The position numbers and the translations under genes are program-made. The notes under the pieces are model-generated. The model saw only the letters and a list, made by a program, of their open reading frames with translations. It was not told the DNA's origin and searched no databases. From Pseudomonas sp. (GTDB taxonomy: Bacteria > Pseudomonadota > Gammaproteobacteria > Pseudomonadales > Pseudomonadaceae), in NCBI GenBank assembly GCA_026398835.1, contig JAPLSD010000310.1:1-6102 (forward strand): a stretch of 6,102 nucleotides of DNA. Reading direction: 5' to 3'. Positions 1 to 4,443 of this stretch are shown here, in pieces (the first letter of the stretch is position 1; every line of letters starts with the position of its first letter).

Positions 1-137
1 CTGCCGGCCATTTTTTCCTGCAAGGTTGCGTTCTGCATCGACGAAATGCCGATCAGCGTCAGCAGCAGGAGAAACACCAGGCTGACCAGCAGCGCCATGC
101 CCCGCTCGGATTTGGCCGTCATTCGGCGATTACTCAT
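1..137 (-). CDS. pilX: Type IV pilus minor pilin PilX, N-terminal part only
   Basis: This is the first 45 codons of a gene that runs off the left edge of the window. The predicted protein begins MSNRRMTAKSERG and is followed by a continuous hydrophobic segment (ALLVSLVFLLLLTLIGI), then MQNATLQEKMAG, which is the typical start of the PilX N-terminal domain. I chose the ATG at 137 because GGTGGAG lies just upstream with a 5-nt gap from GGAG; an in-frame ATG five codons later is possible. A type III leader would be cut after Gly13, leaving Met as +1. Position +5 of the mature protein is Val, not the Glu of most pilins, as in GspK-like subunits. In related bacteria PilX joins FimU, PilV and PilW in the inner-membrane complex that primes pilus assembly. 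It starts 11 bp after pilW, so the two are almost certainly co-transcribed. Confidence 0.85.
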   Translation of the reverse strand, partial: MSNRRMTAKSERGMALLVSLVFLLLLTLIGISSMQNATLQEKMAG

Positions 138-142
138 CGGCA

Positions 143-149
143 CTCCACC
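143..149 (-). promoter_or_regulatory. Ribosome binding site of pilX
   Basis: The minus strand reads GGTGGAG, with GGAG ending 5 nt before the ATG at 137. It decides the pilX start, and its first base falls in the pilW stop codon, so termination on pilW and initiation on pilX are probably coupled. Confidence 0.65.
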
Positions 150-862
150 TACATCAACCGGTTGCGCAATGCGGCAACCACGTTGTAGGTCTGATTGCGG
201 ACGCGGTTGTTCGGGTCCGTCAGGGTCAAGGTCAAGCGCACACTGCGTATACGCGCGGGATCGGACGGGTTGCTGGTGTAGCTGGAGGCGGCGATATCAG
301 TGGCCGAACTGGCCATGCCAAAGGTCACCGCAAAAGCGTTGACGTGGTCCACCAGAACCTGGCTAGCGCTGGTGGCAGGGCCGGTACTCATCAGCAATTG
401 ATTGTTGCTGAAGGTGTAGGTCAGCCGACGAATCGGGAAGGCCAACTGTCCGGCCGGAGCCACGCGGGCACCGGTATAGACCGTAGCGCTGTTTCGACAG
501 TCGGAGATAACGGTCCAGGTCGGTGCACCGCCGCTGTTGCCGACGTCGGCGGTCACCAGGGTCAGTTTGAGATTGGCGTTGTCCCAACTGATGGGCGTTA
601 CCGAACTGGCAGCGAAGTCCGAAGCCGAGCTCGAATCGGTGATCGACCCAAGGCAACCAAACATGCCGACCATTCGGATTTCCTGGAGCATTTTGCTCAG
701 GACGAAACGCGCATCCTCCTGCATGCTGGCTGACGCGTTCTGGCTGACGTAGGTGTTTTTCGCCGAAATGAATATCTGCGCAACGCCCAGCACCACAATC
801 AGGCCCAACGCCAGTGCCACCATCAATTCGATCAGTCCGAAACCTCTGATACGTCTGCTCAT
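149..862 (-). CDS. pilW: Type IV pilus minor pilin PilW
   Basis: The 237-residue protein begins MSRRIRG^FGLIELMVALALG, a type III prepilin leader cut after Gly7 by PilD, with the conserved Glu at mature position 5 and a hydrophobic alpha-1 helix to about residue 33. The following stretch (residues 38-66, with QEDARFVLSKMLQEIRMVG) is typical of the PilW/GspJ family. Two cysteines, C70 and C122, could form a disulfide. The open frame extends 36 codons further upstream, but that extension would put a long polar stretch before the leader, so the ATG at 862 is right; it overlaps the pilV stop as ATGA. No strong Shine-Dalgarno is visible, which fits translational coupling. The P. aeruginosa protein is, from memory, somewhat longer (about 270 residues). 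Role by family: GspJ-like member of the minor pilin priming complex at the inner membrane and pilus tip. Confidence 0.88.
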   Translation of the reverse strand: MSRRIRGFGLIELMVALALGLIVVLGVAQIFISAKNTYVSQNASASMQEDARFVLSKMLQEIRMVGMFGCLGSITDSSSASDFAASSVTPISWDNANLKLTLVTADVGNSGGAPTWTVISDCRNSATVYTGARVAPAGQLAFPIRRLTYTFSNNQLLMSTGPATSASQVLVDHVNAFAVTFGMASSATDIAASSYTSNPSDPARIRSVRLTLTLTDPNNRVRNQTYNVVAALRNRLM

Positions 863-1326
863 GGCGTCACCGCAGGGTCGACGGCAACGCGGCTGGTCAG
901 GACAAAAGTCCGCTGGGGTGGATTGCTCTGAGAGGGGCTGGCCGCGCCCACAGCCCGTGAGTCGCTCCAATTGATGGTGATCGTGAACACTCGCTGGTTC
1001 ACCGTAACGCTGCCGGTCGCGGTGGGGCCGCCAAAGGCGACGATATTGGTGGTGAAGTCATAAAGGTCCTGATCCCGAGCGACATTCAGGTTGCTCGAAC
1101 CAGGAGGTGTGACAGTGTAATCGGCGCCGGAGTTGGCGCGGATCCGGTCCAGCATGTCATAGGCGATAAAACTGGCCTGGCTGGTCATCAATGAACTGTC
1201 GGTGTATTTCAGCGCATTCAACTGAATCACCGCCGCGCCCAACAGGCCCACGCCGAGGATCAGTACTGCAACCAATACTTCGATCAGTGTCATGCCGTCC
1301 TGTGCACGCTTGTCCGATCCCGTCAT
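859..1326 (-). CDS. pilV: Type IV pilus minor pilin PilV
   Basis: The 155-residue protein begins MTGSDKRAQDG^MTLIEVLVA. The leader would be cut after Gly11, giving Met at +1 and Glu at +5. The segment VLVAVLILGVGLLGAAVIQL is the characteristic PilV N-terminal helix. The C-terminal part (residues about 60-155) is rich in Thr, Ser and Val, consistent with a beta-sheet pilin domain, and contains no cysteine. The frame is open for 13 more codons upstream, but the ATG at 1326 overlaps the fimU stop as ATGA and gives a leader of normal length. It also overlaps pilW by 4 bp. By homology to GspI, PilV pairs with PilW, PilX and FimU to start pilus assembly. The family call rests on the N-terminal motif and operon position; the C-terminal domain is divergent and less diagnostic. 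Confidence 0.85.
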   Translation of the reverse strand: MTGSDKRAQDGMTLIEVLVAVLILGVGLLGAAVIQLNALKYTDSSLMTSQASFIAYDMLDRIRANSGADYTVTPPGSSNLNVARDQDLYDFTTNIVAFGGPTATGSVTVNQRVFTITINWSDSRAVGAASPSQSNPPQRTFVLTSRVAVDPAVTP

Positions 1327-1796
1327 CCGCAATTTCCGCCCAAAACAACTCGTCCATTCAGACACACATTGATCGTCCTTGTTTGCGCCCCCAACACATA
1401 ATTTATAACCACCGCAGTGGAAGGTGCCGACAACCCTCCCAGATTGTTGAAATCGATGTTGGTTACACCTGAGGTTAGCGTCAACGTGGCGCCGCTGCTC
1501 ATGGCCGGAACAACCCGCAATACATTCGCTGGAGTGCCAGTGCCGTCGTAAACCGTCAGTTCCGCGGTCCAGACGCTGCCGCCCGCGGTCGGCCTGAGAC
1601 GCGTGGTGATGCCTCGGTCGATCGCCTCCAAACGTGCGTAATTGAGCCCGCGCACCAGATCGCTGACCTCTGTATCGGCTTCGGCGCTCTGTACCGAACG
1701 GGTAAATGCCGGAATGGCTATCGTCACCAGAATCACAAAAACCGCTAGCGTGACCATCAACTCAATCAGCGTAAAACCCTTTACGCGGTGACGCAT
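1323..1796 (-). CDS. fimU: Minor pilin FimU (GspH/FimT family)
   Basis: The 157-residue protein begins MRHRVKG^FTLIELMVTLAV: a short basic leader, PilD cleavage after Gly7, Phe at +1 and Glu at +5. Residues 45-62 (SDLVRGLNYARLEAIDRG) match the conserved helix of GspH/FimT pseudopilins. The C-terminus ends VCLNGRVVLGGNCG, with C145 and C156 placed for the disulfide loop usual in this family. The start is supported by GAGGAG 6 nt upstream. It is the first gene of the minus-strand cluster fimU-pilV-pilW-pilX and overlaps pilV by 4 bp. In P. aeruginosa FimU is thought to link the PilVWX-PilY1 tip complex to the major pilin. The choice of FimU over FimT rests on its place at the head of the pilVWX operon; sequence alone would only say GspH family. 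Confidence 0.85.
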   Translation of the reverse strand: MRHRVKGFTLIELMVTLAVFVILVTIAIPAFTRSVQSAEADTEVSDLVRGLNYARLEAIDRGITTRLRPTAGGSVWTAELTVYDGTGTPANVLRVVPAMSSGATLTLTSGVTNIDFNNLGGLSAPSTAVVINYVLGAQTRTINVCLNGRVVLGGNCG

Positions 1797-1802
1797 CGCA
1801 CG

Positions 1803-1808
1803 CTCCTC
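1803..1808 (-). promoter_or_regulatory. Ribosome binding site of fimU
   Basis: GAGGAG on the minus strand, 6 nt before the ATG at 1796. It is the strongest such site in the minus-strand pilin cluster, as expected for the first gene of an operon. Confidence 0.75.
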
Positions 1809-1844
1809 AACTGCCGTCGTCTATAACTAGCTCTACAACCTAGA

Positions 1845-1863
1845 ACATTCGACAACTGAATGT
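1845..1863. repeat. Short inverted repeat, candidate operator
   Basis: ACATTC (1845-1850) and GAATGT (1858-1863) are perfect 6-bp inverted arms separated by 7 bp. The arm centres are 13 bp apart. It sits about 50 bp before the fimU start, where a regulator of the divergent promoters could bind. Arms of this length also arise by chance, and no known regulator motif was recognised. Confidence 0.35.
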
Positions 1864-1872
1864 ACGGTTGAT
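1861..1872. repeat. 12-bp repeat TGTACGGTTGAT, copy 1
   Basis: Exact match to positions 3452-3463, the other main noncoding gap of the window. This copy partly overlaps the right arm of the inverted repeat at 1845-1863. Function unknown. Confidence 0.5.
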
Positions 1873-1883
1873 TTGCCAAAGCC

Positions 1884-1902
1884 TGCGCACGGATTGCGCA
1901 CG
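1884..1902. repeat. Tandem TGCGCACG repeat with 11-bp period
   Basis: TGCGCACG occurs at 1884-1891 and again at 1895-1902, so the two copies lie on the same face of the helix. Each contains the self-complementary TGCGCA. It lies 30-48 bp upstream of the fimT-like ATG and about 90-105 bp upstream of fimU, which suits a binding site for a dimeric regulator. No specific protein can be named. Confidence 0.4.
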
Positions 1903-1911
1903 CTCATGCCA

Positions 1912-1927
1912 TCTCCATGGAAGGAGA
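1912..1927 (+). promoter_or_regulatory. fimT ribosome binding site inside a small hairpin
   Basis: The strong Shine-Dalgarno AAGGAG (1921-1926) ends 5 nt before the ATG at 1932 and decides the start. TCTCC (1912-1916) is complementary to GGAGA (1923-1927) with a 6-nt loop ATGGAA, so the site could be partly closed in the mRNA if transcription starts upstream of 1912. The loop includes an in-frame ATG at 1917. The ribosome site is secure; a regulatory role for the hairpin is inference. Confidence 0.5.
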
Positions 1928-1931
1928 CGCT

Positions 1932-2480
1932 ATGCATCAAAAAGGTTTCAGCCTGATAGAACTGCTCATAGGGCTGGCGATTGCCGCCACTCTCTTGCAG
2001 TTTGTCGGCCCGCACTTTAAGGAGCTGATCGAATCGGTGCGCCGAGAGAATGCCGCTCAGATGCTCGCCAGCGGCCTGCGCAATGCCCGCACCGAAGCCA
2101 TCCTGCGCAACCAGACCATCGTCATCCATGCGGTGGATGACGACTGGGGCCTGGGTTGGAGGATCATTCTGGATATCAGCGGCAAGGGTCATGAGGACAG
2201 CGATAACCCGGTGCTGCTCGAGCGCCAGGAGAGCGGGCGGGTGACGATTGTCGGGAATAGACCGGTGAAAACCTATGTTCGTTTCACCGGCTTGGGCGAA
2301 GCGTTGCTGCCTGGTGGTGGCTTTCGCGCCGGGACCGTGCATGTCTGCGCCATGGACCAGAGCATTAGCCACCATCAAGTGGTACTGGCCAAATCCGGGC
2401 GCATCAGCCTGCGCAGCGATAAAACCGAGCAAAAACTGTGCGCGGGAGGAGAAGACTCACAGCAGCGAGCGAACGCGTAG
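1932..2480 (+). CDS. fimT: FimT-like pseudopilin (GspH domain)
   Basis: The 182-residue protein begins MHQKG^[15 protein letters not shown]: a very short basic leader cut after Gly5, Phe at +1, Glu at +5 and a hydrophobic helix to about residue 27. Residues 45-82 carry the GspH/FimT hallmark ([16 protein letters not shown], then [10 protein letters not shown]). A beta-rich C-terminal domain follows, ending with C139 and C170 around [11 protein letters not shown], the usual disulfide region. An ATG five codons upstream (1917) is in frame but would add acidic residues to the leader and does not have the Shine-Dalgarno, so 1932 is preferred. The gene points away from fimU and converges on ispH, overlapping its 3' end by 24 bp. 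FimT homologues in Legionella and Acinetobacter bind DNA during natural transformation. Here the exact GRxR motif of that activity is missing (GRIS is found), so a role in DNA uptake is uncertain. The symbol reflects family and location. Confidence 0.82.
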   Translation: MHQKGFSLIELLIGLAIAATLLQFVGPHFKELIESVRRENAAQMLASGLRNARTEAILRNQTIVIHAVDDDWGLGWRIILDISGKGHEDSDNPVLLERQESGRVTIVGNRPVKTYVRFTGLGEALLPGGGFRAGTVHVCAMDQSISHHQVVLAKSGRISLRSDKTEQKLCAGGEDSQQRANA

Positions 2481-3404
2481 CTCTTTTGGCATGGAGAACG
2501 TGATGTTCTCCTCGCGACCGGCCAGCTCATCGGCACCGGTTGCGCCCCAGGCCTGCAATTGCTGAATCACGCCACGCACCAGCACTTCCGGTGCCGACGC
2601 CCCAGCGGTAATGCCAATCCGCTCGACACCATCGAACCAGTTGCGCTGCAGGTCTTCAGCACCGTCAATCAGATAGGCCGGGGTGGACATGCGCTCGGCC
2701 AGCTCGCGCAGACGGTTGGAGTTGGAGCTGTTCGGGCTGCCGACCACCAACACCACATCGCACTCGTCCGCCAGTTGTTTGACTGCGTCCTGACGGTTTT
2801 GCGTGGCGTAGCAAATATCGTCCTTGCGCGGACCGCCAATCGCCGGAAAGCGACTGCGCAGTGCGTCGATGACGCGGCTGGTGTCGTCCATGGACAAGGT
2901 AGTCTGGGTCACGAACGCCAGTTTCTCCGGGTTGCGTACGTGCAACGCGGCGACGTCTTTTTCATCTTCGACCAGGTAGATCGCGCCGCCATTGCTGCCG
3001 TCGTACTGGCCCATGGTGCCTTCGACTTCCGGGTGACCGGCGTGGCCGATAAGGATGCACTCGCGGCCGTCGCGGCTGTAACGCGCGACTTCAATGTGAA
3101 CCTTGGTCACCAACGGACAGGTCGCGTCAAAGACTTTCAGACCTCGACCCGCCGCTTCGGTACGCACCGCCTGGGAAACACCGTGGGCACTGAAGATCAC
3201 GATGACGTCGTCCGGCACCTGATCCAACTCTTCGACGAAGATTGCTCCACGAGCGCGCAGGTCTTCGACGACAAATTTGTTGTGGACCACTTCGTGGCGC
3301 ACATAGATTGGCGGCCCGAAGACTTCCAGGGCGCGATTGACGATTTCGATCGCCCGGTCTACACCGGCGCAGAAGCCACGGGGGTTGGCGAGTTTGATTT
3401 GCAT
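2457..3404 (-). CDS. ispH: 4-hydroxy-3-methylbut-2-enyl diphosphate reductase IspH (LytB)
   Basis: IspH carries out the last step of the MEP pathway, reducing HMBPP to isopentenyl and dimethylallyl diphosphate in the cytosol with a 4Fe-4S cluster. The 315-residue protein has the three cluster cysteines C12 (PRGFCAGV), C96 (DATCPLV) and C198 ([10 protein letters not shown]). The substrate residues H41, H74 (SAHGV), H124 and E126 (GHPEVEGT), T168, S226/S227/N228 (SPNSSNSNR) and S270 are also present, equivalent to those known in the E. coli enzyme. Length is normal. The ATG at 3404 lies 6 nt after GAGG. It is the last gene of the ileS-lspA-fkpB-ispH series but is separated from fkpB by 81 bp with a REP-like hairpin, so it could have its own promoter; none is clear. 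Its stop codon lies inside the convergent fimT-like gene. Confidence 0.98.
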   Translation of the reverse strand: MQIKLANPRGFCAGVDRAIEIVNRALEVFGPPIYVRHEVVHNKFVVEDLRARGAIFVEELDQVPDDVIVIFSAHGVSQAVRTEAAGRGLKVFDATCPLVTKVHIEVARYSRDGRECILIGHAGHPEVEGTMGQYDGSNGGAIYLVEDEKDVAALHVRNPEKLAFVTQTTLSMDDTSRVIDALRSRFPAIGGPRKDDICYATQNRQDAVKQLADECDVVLVVGSPNSSNSNRLRELAERMSTPAYLIDGAEDLQRNWFDGVERIGITAGASAPEVLVRGVIQQLQAWGATGADELAGREENITFSMPKELRVRSLL

Positions 3405-3451
3405 ACTGTGCCTCGTGGCTTACGCGCAAAAAGTTAGATCATTGCAATCGT

Positions 3452-3463
3452 TGTACGGTTGAT
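3452..3463. repeat. 12-bp repeat TGTACGGTTGAT, copy 2
   Basis: Exact match to positions 1861-1872. This copy runs two bases into the left arm of the REP-like palindrome. The minus-strand transcript of ispH would carry it as ATCAACCGTACA about 50-60 nt before the start codon. Confidence 0.5.
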
Positions 3464-3481
3464 CGCGAGCAAGCTCGCGAT
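3462..3481. repeat. REP-like palindrome in the fkpB-ispH gap
   Basis: ATCGCGAGC (3462-3470) and GCTCGCGAT (3473-3481) form a perfect 9-bp inverted repeat with only AA between them. The core GCGAGCAAGCTCGC is the palindrome common in REP elements of fluorescens-type Pseudomonas. The usual GGGAGC/CTCCCAC side of such elements is missing, so this is a single symmetrical copy or a degenerate REP. It ends 4 bp after the fkpB stop codon. No T-run follows on either strand, so it is not a standard intrinsic terminator. It could stabilise the 3' end of the upstream mRNA or weaken readthrough into ispH. Confidence 0.65.
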
Positions 3482-3485
3482 GCCT

Positions 3486-3938
3486 TTAAAGCGCTTTGAC
3501 GTCGATGATCTCGACATCAAAGGTCAAGGTTTTACCAGCCAGTGGGTGGTTGAAATCGATGGTCACTTGAGCGTCATCGAAGGCTTTGACCACACCGGGC
3601 AGCTCGGTATTCGCCGCATCGTTGAAGATCACCAACAGGCCTTCGGACAGTTCCATATCCTGGAACTGCGAACGCGGGATGATCTGCACGTTTTGCGGGT
3701 TGGGCTGACCGAAAGCGTTTTCCGGCAGGATCTGCAGGTTACGCTTGTCGCCAGCCTTGAAACCGAACAGTGCGACTTCGAAACCCGGCAACAGGTTGCC
3801 ATCACCGACCTTGAAGGTCGCCGGGGCCTTGTCGAAAGTACTGTCGACAGTGTCGCCGTTCTCCAGGCGCAATGCGAAATGCAAGGTGACTTCCGTGTTC
3901 TGGCCGATGCGTTGCTCAGCCAATAACTGTTCAGTCAT
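3486..3938 (-). CDS. fkpB: FKBP-type peptidyl-prolyl cis-trans isomerase FkpB (SlpA-like)
   Basis: The 150-residue cytosolic protein belongs to the SlyD/SlpA class of FKBP prolyl isomerases and chaperones. Its N-terminal FKBP half has LRLENGDTVDSTFDKAPATF (residues 23-42) and GDGNLLPGFEVALFGFKAGD (45-64). An inserted chaperone (IF) domain covers about residues 71-125. The second FKBP strand pair has the conserved DFNHPLAGKTLTFDVEI (128-144). It has no histidine-rich tail, which separates it from SlyD, and the length matches E. coli SlpA (149). GGAG lies 9 nt upstream of the ATG at 3938, and the first 8 bp overlap the end of lspA (ATGACTGA), so it is translated in the same operon, probably by coupling. 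Its physiological substrates are not well defined. Confidence 0.95.
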   Translation of the reverse strand: MTEQLLAEQRIGQNTEVTLHFALRLENGDTVDSTFDKAPATFKVGDGNLLPGFEVALFGFKAGDKRNLQILPENAFGQPNPQNVQIIPRSQFQDMELSEGLLVIFNDAANTELPGVVKAFDDAQVTIDFNHPLAGKTLTFDVEIIDVKAL

Positions 3939-4443
3939 GAACGGTTTCTCCGGTTTTTTTACTTTTGAACATATCCAGCGCGAGCATCACTGCGCCCACG
4001 CTGATGGCACTGTCGGCAAAGTTGAACGCCGGAAAATACCAGCGGTTCTGCCAATGCACCAGAATAAAATCGATCACATGGCCCAGGGCAATACGATCGT
4101 ACAGGTTACCCAGAGCGCCACCGAGCACCAGTGCCAGCGCAATCGCCAGCCAGGTTTCGTTGCGCCCCAGACGCTTGAGCCACACCACCAGCACCGCACT
4201 GACCACAATCGCGATCAACGCAAACAGCCAGCGCTGCCAGCCGGAGCTGTCAGCCAGGAAGCTGAAGGCAGCACCGGTGTTGTAGGCCAACGTCCAGCTG
4301 AAGTAATCCGGGATCACCACAATTTGCTGGTACATCGTCAGCGAGCCTTCGAAGTAGAACTTGCTGGCCTGGTCAATGACCAGTACCAGCACGCTCAACC
4401 AGAGCCAGCTCAGCCGTCCAAAACGGCTAGCAGCATTAGGCAT
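3931..4443 (-). CDS. lspA: Lipoprotein signal peptidase LspA (signal peptidase II)
   Basis: LspA is an inner-membrane aspartyl protease that removes signal peptides from diacylglyceryl-modified prolipoproteins before the lipid-modified cysteine. The 170-residue protein has four hydrophobic segments (about 12-28, 70-90, 98-114 and 143-160). The conserved blocks are VIDQASK (D24), [11 protein letters not shown] (N55), [10 protein letters not shown] (N113), [11 protein letters not shown] with catalytic D125, and [11 protein letters not shown] with catalytic D144. The frame is open 8 codons further upstream, but the ATG at 4443 gives the usual MPN... start and overlaps the ileS stop as ATGCCTAA (8 bp), with GAGG 9 nt before it. 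Near the 3' end the coding strand has a run of seven A (complement of 3954-3960), just before the fkpB ribosome binding site. The protein is nearly the same length as the P. aeruginosa one. Confidence 0.97.
   Translation of the reverse strand: MPNAASRFGRLSWLWLSVLVLVIDQASKFYFEGSLTMYQQIVVIPDYFSWTLAYNTGAAFSFLADSSGWQRWLFALIAIVVSAVLVVWLKRLGRNETWLAIALALVLGGALGNLYDRIALGHVIDFILVHWQNRWYFPAFNFADSAISVGAVMLALDMFKSKKTGETVHD

Larger units (their letters stand above)
1797..1931. promoter_or_regulatory. Divergent intergenic region between fimU and the fimT-like gene
   Basis: This 135-bp region should hold the promoters of the fimU-pilVWX operon (minus strand) and the fimT-like gene (plus strand). I see no convincing sigma-70 -35/-10 pair on either strand. 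On the minus strand, 1878 to 1863 reads TGGCAAATCAACCGTA: a perfect TGGCA -24 half of a sigma-54 promoter, but with a poor -12 half (GT where GC is needed), so it is only a weak candidate. The region also holds an inverted repeat (1845-1863), a tandem 8-bp repeat (1884-1902), one copy of a 12-bp sequence found again near ispH, and a small hairpin over the fimT ribosome binding site. A 9-bp sequence, CGCACGCTC, occurs at 1797 and again exactly 100 bp later at 1897. Confidence 0.55.

Noticed and set aside
863..970. 36-codon N-terminal extension of pilW
   Set aside because: It would bury the prepilin leader behind a polar stretch and overlap pilV by more than 100 bp; the ATGA start at 862 fits the family.
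1849..1860. AlgR site on the minus strand (CAGTTGTCG)
   Set aside because: It resembles CCGTTCGTC only if a base is deleted, and AlgR sites are not known to tolerate that.
1863..1878. Sigma-54 promoter for fimU
   Set aside because: The -24 half (TGGCA) is perfect but the -12 half reads CCGTA, missing the essential GC. Too weak to call as a promoter, although distance to the start is suitable.
1833..2432. Minus-strand open frame (199 codons) opposite the fimT-like gene
   Set aside because: The plus strand has a clear ribosome binding site, prepilin leader and GspH motifs; the minus frame has none.
2559..3437. Long plus-strand open frame (292 codons) opposite ispH
   Set aside because: It is antisense to a fully conserved gene, its protein shows no family features, and high-GC codon bias explains such open frames.
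3462..3481. Rho-independent terminator after fkpB
   Set aside because: The stem is strong, but the loop region is tiny and there is no following T-run on either strand.
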